Shown: piece after piece, positions 25,986 through 34,724 of the stretch
How positions within the stretch are numbered: position 1 is the first letter of the stretch
Layout: each line of letters begins with the position of its first letter
DNA from: Pandoraea cepalis
GTDB taxonomy: Bacteria > Pseudomonadota > Gammaproteobacteria > Burkholderiales > Burkholderiaceae
Assembly: GCF_902459665.1 (NCBI RefSeq)
Contig: NZ_CABPSL010000004.1
Location: forward strand, 124,001-188,000
Direction: 5' to 3'
DNA length: 64,000 nucleotides
Program-made: the position numbers and the translations under genes
Notes under the pieces: model-generated
Databases searched by the model: none
What the model was told of the DNA's origin: nothing
The model's input: the letters and a program-made list of their open reading frames with translations, nothing else

Positions 25986-28574
25986 ATGATGAAAAGACTC
26001 TGGTTTCAGTTGCATTGGGCTTTCGGCATTACCGCCGGGCTGGTGTTGGCCGTCGTCGGTCTGACCGGCGCGCTGCTTTCTTATGACGACGCCCTGACTC
26101 GGGCCTTCAGTCCGGGCGTGATGACCGTAGCGGTGCGCGACACGGCGCCGCTGCCGATTCCCGAGTTGCTCGCGCGCGTGCATGAGGCGGCGCCCGACCG
26201 GCGCGTTCTGCTCATGACGATGACGCGCGCGCCGCAAGACGCGGTCGGCGTGCGGCTGTCCGTGGGCGATGGGCCGCGCGGCGAGACGTATTTCGTCGAC
26301 CCCTACACCGGGCAGATGCTTGGCCGGTCGCAGGCCGATGCCGTCTTCCGGTTCATTATGGATATTCACCGTTTCCTCACGGTGGACGGAATCGGCAAGC
26401 AGATTACGGCGGCGGCCACCATGCTGCTGTTCGTGCTGGCGCTGAGCGGCCTGTATCTGCGTTGGCCGCGACGGGTAGGTCACTGGCGAGCCTGGTTACA
26501 TATCGATCTCAAGAAGCGCGGTCGTCCATTCCTTTGGAACCTGCACGCCGTGATCGGCACGGTGGTGCTGGTGCCGTATCTGCTTTCCGCCACGACAGGC
26601 TTGTATTGGTCATACGACTGGTGGCGCGGCATGCTGTTTTCCATCGCGGGTGTGTCGCCGCCGGTGCGCAATAAGCCGGCTGCCCCGCCGACGCGGCGCG
26701 CGCACGGCGAAGGCAAGCCGGCGGCGCTGCCGGATCTGGCCGCGACGACGACATCCGAGATGACCACGGCGTGGCGCAGCTTCACCGGGCACGTGCCGGA
26801 CTACACCAAGGTGTCCCTGCGTCCGGCGCAGAAATCCGGTGGTCCGCTGCAGGTGACGTGGCTCGACACGTCGGCGCCGCACGAGCGGGCGTTCAACCGT
26901 CTGGAGATCGATGCGGCGTCCGGCGCGATTCGCAACGAAGACCGGTACGCTCAGAAAACCACGGGCGGCCAATGGATGGCGAGCATCTACGCGCTGCATC
27001 GCGGCAGCTTCTTTGGACCCGCGGGCGTCGTTGTCATGATGCTCTCGAGCCTGATGATGCCGGTGTTTTTCGTCACGGGCTGGATGTTGTATCTGGACCG
27101 GCGCAGGAAGCAACGCGCGCTGGCGGCATCGCGCCCGGTCGTGGCGAGGTCTGGCTCGCCGGTCGCTGCGGGGGGGACGTTCGCGGACGATGGGGTGTTG
27201 ATCGGCTACGCCAGTCAGAGTGGCGTGGCGGAAGACCTTGCGTGGCAGACGGCCGGCATGCTCGAAGGCGCGGGCGTCCGGGCCCAGATCCAGCCGCTGG
27301 CGCGCATCGGTCAGGCGCAACTCGGCTCGGCCAGGCGGGCGCTGTTCATCGTCAGCACGTTCGGCGATGGCGAGCCGCCCGACAGCGCGCGCCGCTTTGC
27401 ACAGCAATTGATGAATCGGGCGATGGCCTTGCCGACGTTGCGCTTCGCGATGCTCTCGTTGGGGGACAGTCATTACGACCGATTCTGCGGATTCGGCCGC
27501 AAACTCGATGGTTGGCTGCGTGCGCAGGGCGGCGTGGCGGCATTCGAGCCCATCGAAGTCGACCGTGGCGATCCGGGCGCGTGGGTGCGCTGGCAAGACC
27601 GGCTTGGCGAGTGGTTCGGCCATCCGCTGGCGGCGTCGAAGCCACACGACGGCCCCCGCTTTCAGCCGTGGACGTTGGTCGAGCGCGACCTGCTCAATCC
27701 CGGCAGCGCTGGTTTGCCGGCCTTTCACCTGGCGTTCACCCCGCCGTCGGGCGTGCAATGGATGGCGGGCGATCGGGTCGACGTGCGGCCGCGCCACTCG
27801 GTCGCACGCGTGGACACTTTCCTCTCGAGGAGTGTCTGGGCACGCGACGTGCGGGTGAGTGTCGCTGGGCGCGAGACGACGCTGGGCGACGCGTTGCGCG
27901 AACGCCTGTTGCCCGACACCGCTCCGCCGGCAGGCATCGATCTGCACGATTGGCTGGCGCGTCTGGCGCCGTTGCCCGTGCGCGAGTATTCGATTGCATC
28001 GACCTGCGACGAGGGGCGACTGATGTTGCTCGTGCGCCAGGTTCGCCATCCCGATGGCTCGCTGGGCCTGGGTTCCGGCTGGCTCACCGAGGGCGTGGCG
28101 TTGGGCGAGTCTGTGTCGATGCGGGTGCGTCCGAATCCCGGCTTTCACGGCCCGGCGGCGGGGCGCGGCATGATCCTGATCGGTAACGGCACGGGATTGG
28201 CCGGACTGCGAGCGCACCTTGCCGAACGTATCGCTAACGGACAGCGGCGCAACTGGCTGATTTTCGGTGAGCGTCACGCGGCGCACGATGATTTCCACGA
28301 CGCGACGTTGTGTGCATGGCACGCGCAGGGCGGCATTGCCTGCCTCGACCGCGTGTATTCGCGTGACCAGGCGCAACGCCGCTACGTCCAGGATCGGGTG
28401 CGCGAAGCCGCACAGGACATTGCGGCCTGGGTGGCGCGCGGCGCGTCGATTTATGTGTGCGGCAGCCTCTCCGGCATGGCGCCCGCAGTGGATGCCGCGC
28501 TGGCCGACGCCATCGGAACGGACGTCCTGCTCGACCTGTCGGCGCAGGGACGCTATCGCCGCGACGTGTATTAG
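25986..28574 (+). CDS. PepSY-domain / flavodoxin / NADPH-flavin reductase fusion protein
   Basis: An 862-residue inner-membrane flavoprotein. Residues about 1-380 are the PepSY-associated membrane region with four helices (first: LHWAFGITAGLVLAVVGLTG). Residues about 400-540 are a flavodoxin-like FMN domain (VLIGYASQSGVAEDLAWQT, VSTFGDGEPPDSARRF). The C-terminal part is a CysJ-like FAD/NADPH reductase with REYSIAS near residue 666 and an NAD-binding GNGTGLAGLRAHL near 732. Such proteins pass electrons from NADPH across the membrane and are often linked to reduction of ferric siderophores; the Fur-like site upstream supports an iron role. The start is one of two adjacent ATGs (25,986 or 25,989). 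Confidence 0.85.
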   Translation: MMKRLWFQLHWAFGITAGLVLAVVGLTGALLSYDDALTRAFSPGVMTVAVRDTAPLPIPELLARVHEAAPDRRVLLMTMTRAPQDAVGVRLSVGDGPRGETYFVDPYTGQMLGRSQADAVFRFIMDIHRFLTVDGIGKQITAAATMLLFVLALSGLYLRWPRRVGHWRAWLHIDLKKRGRPFLWNLHAVIGTVVLVPYLLSATTGLYWSYDWWRGMLFSIAGVSPPVRNKPAAPPTRRAHGEGKPAALPDLAATTTSEMTTAWRSFTGHVPDYTKVSLRPAQKSGGPLQVTWLDTSAPHERAFNRLEIDAASGAIRNEDRYAQKTTGGQWMASIYALHRGSFFGPAGVVVMMLSSLMMPVFFVTGWMLYLDRRRKQRALAASRPVVARSGSPVAAGGTFADDGVLIGYASQSGVAEDLAWQTAGMLEGAGVRAQIQPLARIGQAQLGSARRALFIVSTFGDGEPPDSARRFAQQLMNRAMALPTLRFAMLSLGDSHYDRFCGFGRKLDGWLRAQGGVAAFEPIEVDRGDPGAWVRWQDRLGEWFGHPLAASKPHDGPRFQPWTLVERDLLNPGSAGLPAFHLAFTPPSGVQWMAGDRVDVRPRHSVARVDTFLSRSVWARDVRVSVAGRETTLGDALRERLLPDTAPPAGIDLHDWLARLAPLPVREYSIASTCDEGRLMLLVRQVRHPDGSLGLGSGWLTEGVALGESVSMRVRPNPGFHGPAAGRGMILIGNGTGLAGLRAHLAERIANGQRRNWLIFGERHAAHDDFHDATLCAWHAQGGIACLDRVYSRDQAQRRYVQDRVREAAQDIAAWVARGASIYVCGSLSGMAPAVDAALADAIGTDVLLDLSAQGRYRRDVY

Positions 28575-28606
28575 ACGTGCCGAGGCGGTGTGCTAACGTA
28601 GTGACA

Positions 28607-28628
28607 GGGCCCGGTCTCGATCGGGCCC
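28607..28628 (+). terminator. hairpin after the PepSY reductase gene
   Basis: GGGCCCG and CGGGCCC form a perfect 7-base stem around an 8-base loop, 33 bases after the stop codon. No U-tract follows, so it may be a weak or Rho-assisted terminator. Confidence 0.4.
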
Positions 28629-28683
28629 CTCGTCCGTTGGTTTCGCGTGGACTTGCCCATCGTCCATCACCGTAGGAGGGGCC

Positions 28684-28968
28684 ATGACGGCAACGTGGCA
28701 GATCGTAGTGCATGGGCTGGTGCAGGGCGTCGGCTATCGCGCCGCGTGCGTGGACGAGGCGCGCCGGATCGGACTCCGCGGTTGGGTACGCAACCGGCGC
28801 GACGGTACGGTCGAGGCCATCGCGCAGGGGGAGCCCGATCAGCTACTCGCGTTGTGCGAATGGATGCGCGAGGGGCCGCAGCACGCGCAGGTCTCGTCGT
28901 GCGAAGTCGACAAGGCCTGGGTTGCGGATTCGCCGATCAAAGGCTTCGAGCAGCGCGCGAGCATTTGA
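28684..28968 (+). CDS. acyP: acylphosphatase
   Basis: A 94-residue acylphosphatase that hydrolyses acyl phosphates. The active-site loop with the phosphate-binding Arg is VHGLVQGVGYRAACVDEA, followed by GLRGWVRNRRDGTVEAIAQG with the catalytic Asn. GTAGGAGG gives a good Shine-Dalgarno. It stands alone between convergent and codirectional neighbours; its stop is 16 bases from the end of the chemoreceptor gene. Confidence 0.93.
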   Translation: MTATWQIVVHGLVQGVGYRAACVDEARRIGLRGWVRNRRDGTVEAIAQGEPDQLLALCEWMREGPQHAQVSSCEVDKAWVADSPIKGFEQRASI

Positions 28969-28984
28969 TCGGCGGTGGCGATCC

Positions 28985-30628
28985 TCAAGCCGCGAGCGCC
29001 AGTCTGCCCTGGGGCGTGTCGAGCGTCGCGACGGTCTCGTTGAGCGCGGGGGGCCGCGCGGCTTCGTGAGCCGACAGTCGGAACAGCGCGACCGACTCGC
29101 GCAGGCGCATGGCCTGCGTTTCCAGCGCGGCAGCCGCGGCGGAAGCCTCTTCCACGAGCGCGGCGTTCTGCTGCGTCATCTCGTCCATTTGCGTCACGGC
29201 CCGGTTGACTTGTTCGATCCCGCTCGACTGCTCCACACCGGCCGCCGAGATTTCGCCCATGATGTCGGTCACGCGTTTGACCGACTGCACGACATCCACC
29301 ATCGTCGCGCCCGCGCGCTCGACCAGGCGGGTGCCCGTCTCGACGCGGTTACCCGACGCCTCGATCAAGCCCTTGATTTCCTTGGCCGCCGACGCGCTGC
29401 GCTGCGCCAACGTGCGGACCTCGCCTGCCACCACGGCAAAGCCGCGGCCCTGCTCGCCAGCGCGGGCGGCTTCGACCGCTGCGTTGAGCGCCAGGATGTT
29501 CGTCTGAAAGGCGATGCCGTCGATGACCGTCAGGATATCGGTGACTTTTTGCGACGCCGCGGCGATGTCGCGCATCGTCGTCACGACCTCCTGCACCACG
29601 TCGCCACCGCGCGACGCGGTCTCCGACGCGGTGACGGCGAGTTGGCTGGCGGCTCGGGCGTTTTCGGCATTTTGTTTGACCACGGCGGTCAGCTCTTCCA
29701 TGCTCGCCGCTGTTTGCTCCAGCGACGACGCTTGCGCTTCCGTACGCTGCGAGAGGTTGGCGTTGCCTTCGGCAATCTCGTGAGCGTTCGCGTGAATGGC
29801 TTCCGTACTCTCGCGCACCGTGCCGACCGTGCTGGCGAGACCGTCGCGCATCCGGCCGAGGGCACCGAACAGTTGACCCATCTCGTTACGCGTGTGTTGC
29901 TCGACGCGCTGGCTCAGATCGCCGGCGGCCATCCGCTCGAAATGCGAGATGGCGTCGCGAATCGGACGCAGCACGGCGCGCGCGAGCATGGCGCGGCCCC
30001 ACAGCGCGAGGAGCAGCGCAACGGCCAGGGTTGCCCCCAGGGTGATGCGCATGACGTTGTAGCGGTGCTGGGCCACGTCGAATCGGGCCTTTTGCCGCGC
30101 GATCTGGATCTCCTGCAACTCGCGCATGGCCGCGTCGAGCGCCGCATAGGCCGGCGGGGCGACGCGCGCCTGAATCTGATGGAACCCAGCGACATCGCCT
30201 TGTTTCAGGGCGTTGAGCGCAGGCGTGACGACCTGATCGAAAAAGGCGCGGCGCTTGGCGTCGGTTGACTTCGCCAACTCCGCTTCGTGCGCATCTTCTT
30301 TGGGACGTTTCAGATAATCGCTCCACAGAGCGTCCGACGCCGCGATGTATTGGCTGCCTCGTTTGAGGACTTTCGCCGACTCGTCCGGGTCGGCGCCCAG
30401 GCTGACGTATGACGCATAGGCCGCCATCGCCAGGCGGTTGCGCAGCATCTGCTCTGCAGTTCCCTTGACCTCGGCCAGGGCCGGCGTGTCTTGCGTAGCC
30501 ATCTCGCTCAGGGAGGCATTGCTGGACCCTAGCGCCTGGAGGCCCAGGACGCTAACGAGGACGAGTAGTGCGCCAAGCAAACCGAGGACCAGTGTCAGAC
30601 TGGTCCGAATCGTAATGTTCTTATACAT
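28985..30628 (-). CDS. methyl-accepting chemotaxis protein (Tar type)
   Basis: A 547-residue chemoreceptor. TM1 is at about residues 10-32 ([20 protein letters not shown]), then a four-helix-bundle periplasmic sensor domain to about 188, TM2 ([17 protein letters not shown]), a HAMP domain ([21 protein letters not shown]), and the cytoplasmic signalling domain with the conserved tip [20 protein letters not shown]. The C-terminus ends in LALAA and lacks the NWETF-type CheR tether. The ligand cannot be told from sequence. No chemotaxis genes are adjacent, so it is an orphan receptor; a sigma-28-type promoter lies upstream. Confidence 0.94.
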   Translation of the reverse strand: MYKNITIRTSLTLVLGLLGALLVLVSVLGLQALGSSNASLSEMATQDTPALAEVKGTAEQMLRNRLAMAAYASYVSLGADPDESAKVLKRGSQYIAASDALWSDYLKRPKEDAHEAELAKSTDAKRRAFFDQVVTPALNALKQGDVAGFHQIQARVAPPAYAALDAAMRELQEIQIARQKARFDVAQHRYNVMRITLGATLAVALLLALWGRAMLARAVLRPIRDAISHFERMAAGDLSQRVEQHTRNEMGQLFGALGRMRDGLASTVGTVRESTEAIHANAHEIAEGNANLSQRTEAQASSLEQTAASMEELTAVVKQNAENARAASQLAVTASETASRGGDVVQEVVTTMRDIAAASQKVTDILTVIDGIAFQTNILALNAAVEAARAGEQGRGFAVVAGEVRTLAQRSASAAKEIKGLIEASGNRVETGTRLVERAGATMVDVVQSVKRVTDIMGEISAAGVEQSSGIEQVNRAVTQMDEMTQQNAALVEEASAAAAALETQAMRLRESVALFRLSAHEAARPPALNETVATLDTPQGRLALAA

Positions 30629-30715
30629 AGGGATCGATAGTTTGAATGCCTGGGCCGCAGAGTCAGCGCGCGCGGCCTCCCTGCCCGTCGGTGTCTCCAG
30701 AACGGGTCATAGGGA

Positions 30716-30743
30716 TTATCGGCAGATGAGAGGCAGAACTTGA
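30716..30743 (-). promoter_or_regulatory. sigma-28 (FliA)-type promoter of the chemoreceptor gene
   Basis: On the minus strand, GCCGATAA (30,716-30,723) is a perfect match to the flagellar sigma-28 -10 element, and TCAA (30,740-30,743) lies 16 bases upstream, close to the TAAA-N15 spacing of the consensus. It sits about 88 bases before the receptor ATG on the correct strand. The intergenic bases 30,744-30,900 show no further gene. Confidence 0.65.
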
Positions 30744-30900
30744 ACCGTTCGGCTCGGGCGATTCCGAAAGTGCGGCGTCCACAAGAGAAGATCGGAATTT
30801 GCGCAGTCGCAAACGACTTGCAAAAGGCCAGACTTGAAGACTCTTACGGTTTCTTCAGTACGCCAAAACGCGCGAATCGTGATGCGGCGTCAACGACGCG

Positions 30901-32592
30901 ATGAATCTCGACAAATTCAAATTCCCGCGCGGCGGCCGCGATGTCGGCGGGTTTTCCTCCGACGGGGCACACGTGGCAACGTCAAGCGGGCCGGAGGGGT
31001 GGGGTAGTGATGCCCCATGGGCTGCCAGTACCTTTCGACTGGCATTGGTGCACGAATTGCGTGCTCCGTTGCAGGTGCTGCAAGGGCATCTGGATGCGCT
31101 TTGGGGCGAGGGCGGCCGCCTGGAGGATAGGCGTGACCTGGGTGACCCGCCTGTCGATGCGGGCGCGATGGCGCCAAGGGAACGACTTGGCGCCATGCGC
31201 AATATGCTCGACGTCGTTGCGAGCGCGGTGGACGACGTGCTGCACCTGGGGCAGGACGACGTCACGGAACTCCCGCTTCGCGAGGCCGCTTTCGAGGTGC
31301 GCGCGTGCCTCGACGCGGAGGTCGACGGGTTTGCTGGGGCGGCGCACACCAAAGGGCTCGTGCTCGAATGCCATATTCCCACCGAGGTGCCCGTCATGAT
31401 TCAGGGAGACGCAGCCCGATTGCGCCAGATCCTGCGAACGCTGCTCGACAATGCGCTGAAATACACCGTTTGTGGCGGTGTGGCGGTCAAGGCATCGTGG
31501 CGCGCCGCTGCGGCGCACGACGCTGCCTTGACCGGGAAGCGGCGCGACGCCGGTACGGGACAACTGACGATTCACGTTTGCGACACCGGGCCCGGCATTC
31601 CGGCGGGCATGGAAAACGCCGTCTTCGCGGCATTTGCCCGTGCCGACCGCTCGGTGCCCGGCTCCGGGCTGGGATTGTGGATCGCCCAGCAATGGGCGCG
31701 GCGCATGGGGGGCGCGCTCAGCGTTGAGCCGTCGACGACCGGCGCCCGCTTTCGCTTGTCGGTACCCTTCGCCACACCCGATGCCGTGCCTTCCTCCGGC
31801 GTAGCTCGCGCTGAGGCGTGCGAGTCGCCCGCGTCGCCAGCGACGCCAATGGCTTCGCCGCCCGCATCGGCGCCGGCGGTGCCTGTCGCACACGTTGACG
31901 TGCGTCCCGGGTTGCGGGCGCTGGTGGTGGACGACCACGTCATGAATCGCAGGATCCTCGGCGACCAGTTGTCGTCGCTCGGTTGCGTCGTCGCGCGTGC
32001 GGGTGAACTGAGCGACGCGTTGCTCCAATGGACGGCGCAAGAGGTCGATGTCGTGCTCACCGATGTGCAGCTCGGCGGTGCATGCGGCCTGACGCTGGCG
32101 AAGACGCTTCGCACATTGGCCCCGGTGCTCGGTCGCGCATCGCCCGTGGTGTTCGCGGTGACGGGGTCGGTCGTCGGCGCGCGGGCAGCACGAGACGCCG
32201 GTATCGACGGCGTGTTGACGAAGCCGGTATCGCGCCAACGGCTGGCGCAGATGCTGGCGGTGCGGTGGCCTTGCGAGGCGAGCGAGGTGAACGAGGTGAG
32301 CGAATGCGTTGCGCCGCCGAATGCGGGTGAGCGCCCGAAGGCATCGCGGCCGCCGCTGCATGACGATCCGTACGCACGTCGCTTGATGCGCGAGGAAATG
32401 GCGAAGGATCTTGCGCGCTTTCGCCGCCTGATCGCCTCACGGCGCGCGGAGGACATCGACGCGGCGCAGGCACTGCTGCATCGCATGCGCGGGGCGTGCC
32501 GCATGTTCGGCGATCCGGCGTTGACGGCGCGATGCGATCGGCTGGCCGAGAAGCTCACGGACTGCCGAATCGCGCTGGACAATCAGACGTAG
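30901..32592 (+). CDS. soluble hybrid histidine kinase (HisKA-HATPase-REC-HPt) without a sensor domain
   Basis: A 563-residue hybrid kinase with no signal peptide and no membrane helix. The dimerisation/phosphotransfer His is H51 in LALVHELRAPLQVL. The ATPase part has the N-box RQILRTLLDNALKYT and G-box CDTGPGIPAGM. The receiver starts near residue 338 (LVVDDHVMNRRIL) with phospho-acceptor D388 in LTDVQLGG. The last 60 residues look like an HPt domain with H527 in LLHRMRGACRMFG. An Ala/Pro/Ser linker (about 300-330) separates kinase and receiver. No response regulator is adjacent, so its target is unknown. Its 3' end overlaps the convergent hemolysin III gene by 10 bases. Confidence 0.87.
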   Translation: MNLDKFKFPRGGRDVGGFSSDGAHVATSSGPEGWGSDAPWAASTFRLALVHELRAPLQVLQGHLDALWGEGGRLEDRRDLGDPPVDAGAMAPRERLGAMRNMLDVVASAVDDVLHLGQDDVTELPLREAAFEVRACLDAEVDGFAGAAHTKGLVLECHIPTEVPVMIQGDAARLRQILRTLLDNALKYTVCGGVAVKASWRAAAAHDAALTGKRRDAGTGQLTIHVCDTGPGIPAGMENAVFAAFARADRSVPGSGLGLWIAQQWARRMGGALSVEPSTTGARFRLSVPFATPDAVPSSGVARAEACESPASPATPMASPPASAPAVPVAHVDVRPGLRALVVDDHVMNRRILGDQLSSLGCVVARAGELSDALLQWTAQEVDVVLTDVQLGGACGLTLAKTLRTLAPVLGRASPVVFAVTGSVVGARAARDAGIDGVLTKPVSRQRLAQMLAVRWPCEASEVNEVSECVAPPNAGERPKASRPPLHDDPYARRLMREEMAKDLARFRRLIASRRAEDIDAAQALLHRMRGACRMFGDPALTARCDRLAEKLTDCRIALDNQT

Positions 32593-33227
32593 CGGTAGAC
32601 GGCGAGAAAGTGACAGGCCGTACCGCCGATGGCAAATAGATGCCAGACCAGATGGCCGAATTTGATATGGCCGTCGAGCGAGTAGAAAAGGGCGCCGACG
32701 GTGTAGGCAACGCCGCCGGCGTACAGCCAGTCTGCGCCAGGGCCGGGGATGGCGGCGAGCACCGGACCGGCGACCAGTACGGCGATCCAGCCTAGCCCAA
32801 CGTAGAGCAGGGTGGAGACGAGCGGCCGGTCGAGCAGGCCGAGTCCCTTGGCAACCAGCCCGGCAATGGCCATGGCCCATACGCCGGTCAGCAGCGGCCA
32901 GCCCCACGGGTCGTGAAGGATCTTGACGGTAAAGGGGGTGTACGTCCCGGCAATGAAGAGAAAGATGGCGCAATGATCGACACGCATGAACAGCCGTTTC
33001 GCACGGCCATCGGGCAAGCCGTGATACAGCGCGGACGCCAGATAGACGATCACCATGGTGATGGCGAACACGCCGATGCCGATCTGCTCTCCCGTGCTTG
33101 GCAACGGCGGGCGGACCGCCGTGAACAGGGCGGGCGTGGCGGCGAGGGCGGCCATGCAGGCAATGCCGTGACTCGCGCTATTGGCGAGTTCTTCGCCGCG
33201 CGTCTGTGCGCGTCCGGTCGCTTTCAT
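32583..33227 (-). CDS. hemolysin III-family (PAQR-like) membrane protein
   Basis: A 214-residue seven-helix membrane protein of the YqfA/hemolysin III family. Conserved blocks include NSASHGIACMAAL, YLASALYHGLPDGRAK, MRVDHCAIFLFIAGTYTPF and HLVWHLFAIGGTACHF, which carry the Ser/His/Asp residues expected to bind metal. The name comes from a Bacillus protein; membrane-lipid or redox-type roles have been suggested for bacterial members and toxin activity should not be assumed. It is 28 bases from the peroxiredoxin gene on the same strand. Confidence 0.9.
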   Translation of the reverse strand: MKATGRAQTRGEELANSASHGIACMAALAATPALFTAVRPPLPSTGEQIGIGVFAITMVIVYLASALYHGLPDGRAKRLFMRVDHCAIFLFIAGTYTPFTVKILHDPWGWPLLTGVWAMAIAGLVAKGLGLLDRPLVSTLLYVGLGWIAVLVAGPVLAAIPGPGADWLYAGGVAYTVGALFYSLDGHIKFGHLVWHLFAIGGTACHFLAVYRYV

Positions 33228-33255
33228 GCCGCCTTCTCCTGTGTGGATCTCGCGA

Positions 33256-33813
33256 TCACGACGGATGTGCGTCGCGCCATTTGCGAACCGCTTCCATCGT
33301 GTTGGTGACGTGTTTATCCGGATCGAGGCTCACATAGCTGTAGATCACCTTGCCGTCGGGGGCAATGACATACGAGACGCGATTGGCATAGTCGGGTTTG
33401 AGCGAAAGCACGGCGTCGTAGGCCCGCATGATGCGCTGATCCGTGTCGGCCGCCACGGCAAACTTGCTGCGGCACTCGGACACGGAGAACTTGTTGAGCG
33501 TTTCGATGTTGTCGTGCGAAACGCCGATGACCGTGGCGCCCATCGCCTTGAACTTGTCGGTGGCCTCCGCGAAGTCGTGCGCTTCGATCGTGCATCCTTC
33601 GGTGAACGCGGCCGGATAGAAGTACAACACGACGGGGCCCTTCTTCAGGGCGTCGGCCAGCGAGAACGTGAAGACCTTGCCGCCGAGCGACGCTTGGGCA
33701 GAGAAAACAGGGGCGGGGGTGCCGTTCTTCAGGGCGGCGTGCGCGGGAATGAAGCACCAGGCCGTCACCCCGACAATGGCGGCTGCGGCAGCGATTCCGA
33801 ACCAACGTTTCAT
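33256..33813 (-). CDS. exported peroxiredoxin (BCP/AhpC-TSA type)
   Basis: A 185-residue thiol peroxidase. The start at MKRWFGIAAAAAIVGVTAW was chosen because AGGAG lies just before it and it gives a signal peptide or membrane anchor (cleavage possible after PAHA). The peroxidatic Cys is in YPAAFTEGCTIEAHDF, the usual P-x-x-x-T-x-x-C motif. A second Cys in VSECRSKF could be the resolving residue. It should detoxify peroxides in the periplasm; the electron donor is not seen nearby. Confidence 0.87.
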   Translation of the reverse strand: MKRWFGIAAAAAIVGVTAWCFIPAHAALKNGTPAPVFSAQASLGGKVFTFSLADALKKGPVVLYFYPAAFTEGCTIEAHDFAEATDKFKAMGATVIGVSHDNIETLNKFSVSECRSKFAVAADTDQRIMRAYDAVLSLKPDYANRVSYVIAPDGKVIYSYVSLDPDKHVTNTMEAVRKWRDAHPS

Positions 33814-33935
33814 GCAGGACTCCTGGAGTGAATGCTTAAGCATAGAGGCTCGCGACGGCGGTGTCCAACGGGGAGGATATCCCTCCATGCCGCAGCCATC
33901 GGGGCAGGGCAGTCGGCAGTCTACTGCGGGAATCG

Positions 33936-33962
33936 TGACACGATTCGGTCACCGTCGTGTCA
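33936..33962. repeat. 8-base inverted repeat between peroxiredoxin and Lrp-type genes
   Basis: TGACACGA (33,936-33,943) and TCGTGTCA (33,955-33,962) are perfect inverted repeats with an 11-base spacer. The site is downstream of the Lrp-type gene and upstream of the peroxiredoxin gene, both read leftwards. It could be a terminator stem for the former or an operator for the latter; no U-tract follows. Confidence 0.45.
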
Positions 33963-34030
33963 TGAAGCGTGCGAGGTCGCGTCGGCAGGCTCGCCGCGAT
34001 CGCGGCCGCCCTGCCTGAGCGTCGCCTGCG

Positions 34031-34090
34031 GCGCGTTACCGCTTCTTGGCGCTCCTCACCGTTCCCCACCGTTCCTCACCGCTCGTTACC
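34031..34090. repeat. degenerate decamer tandem repeat over the 3' end of the Lrp-type gene
   Basis: Six consecutive 10-base units with the pattern G-Y-T-C-N-Y-N-A-C-C run in register; units three to six (GCTCCTCACC, GTTCCCCACC, GTTCCTCACC, GCTCGTTACC) are the most alike. The repeat spans the stop codon of the Lrp-type gene at 34,076-34,078. Slippage here could change the C-terminus. Confidence 0.6.
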
Positions 34091-34552
34091 GTTGCCGATC
34101 GGCAGAACCGTCGTCGACTTGATCTGCGAGAGCGCGATCATCGAGTTGACCTCCTGGACCATTGGCAATTGCGAAAGACGTTCGAAGAAGAATCGCTCAT
34201 AAGCCTCGACATCGCGTGTGACGATGCGCAGCAAAAAGTCGACATTGCCCATGAGCACGTGGCATTCGAGCACTTCCGGAAAATCCTGAATGGCCTTCGA
34301 GAACTCGGGCAGCGCGTTGCGATTGTGGCCGGCCAGTTTTACGTGAGCGAACAGCATCACGTTCAATCCGACCTTCTTGCGATCGACGAGCGCAACGCGT
34401 CGTTCGATGACGCCTTCGGCATCGAGTCGGTCGATGCGACGCCAGCACTGCGATTGCGACAGTCCGATGCGCTCGCCGATTTGTGCGGCCGAGAGCGAAG
34501 CGTCTTCTTGAAGCAGTGCGAGAATTTTCTCGTCGAATTCGTCAATTTGCAT
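34076..34552 (-). CDS. Lrp/AsnC-family transcriptional regulator
   Basis: A 158-residue feast/famine regulator. The N-terminal helix-turn-helix is ASLSAAQIGERIGLSQSQCW (about residues 16-35), preceded by DEFDEKILALLQED. The C-terminal RAM ligand-binding domain has LECHVLMGNVDFLLRIV. It is divergent from the acetolactate synthase gene, and a sequence close to the Lrp consensus lies between them. Regulation of that synthase by an amino acid such as leucine is the natural inference. Confidence 0.93.
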   Translation of the reverse strand: MQIDEFDEKILALLQEDASLSAAQIGERIGLSQSQCWRRIDRLDAEGVIERRVALVDRKKVGLNVMLFAHVKLAGHNRNALPEFSKAIQDFPEVLECHVLMGNVDFLLRIVTRDVEAYERFFFERLSQLPMVQEVNSMIALSQIKSTTVLPIGNGNER

Positions 34553-34569
34553 GATTAATTCTCAATGGC

Positions 34570-34584
34570 CTGAATATTTGAATG
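34570..34584. promoter_or_regulatory. Lrp-consensus-like site
   Basis: CTGAATATTTGAATG matches the E. coli Lrp consensus (YAGHAWATTWTDCTR) at 12 of 15 positions by eye count. It lies 18 bases before the start of the Lrp-type gene and about 140 bases before the divergent acetolactate synthase, in an AT-rich patch, which is where autoregulation and control of the neighbour would be expected. Confidence 0.5.
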
Positions 34585-34724
34585 AATCATGTGAAATCAA
34601 TGGCGTTTTGTCAACGATACGCGAAGCATTTGCTGGCCGATCCCGGTAAGCTGGGTTCTCATTGGGCCTAATCGCCGCCACAATGCCTCCCGATTCGATG
34701 GATCCCGCAGGAATACACGTACCC

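Noticed and set aside
26610-28376. 588-codon minus-strand open frame
   Set aside because: Antisense of the PepSY-flavodoxin reductase, whose domains are unmistakable on the other strand.
28966-28983. short inverted repeat GATCG/CGATC between acyP and the chemoreceptor gene
   Set aside because: Only five pairs and no U-tract; too weak to call a terminator.
30805-30818. AGTCG-CAAA-CGACT repeat before the sensorless kinase
   Set aside because: Five-base arms only, and not placed relative to a convincing promoter.
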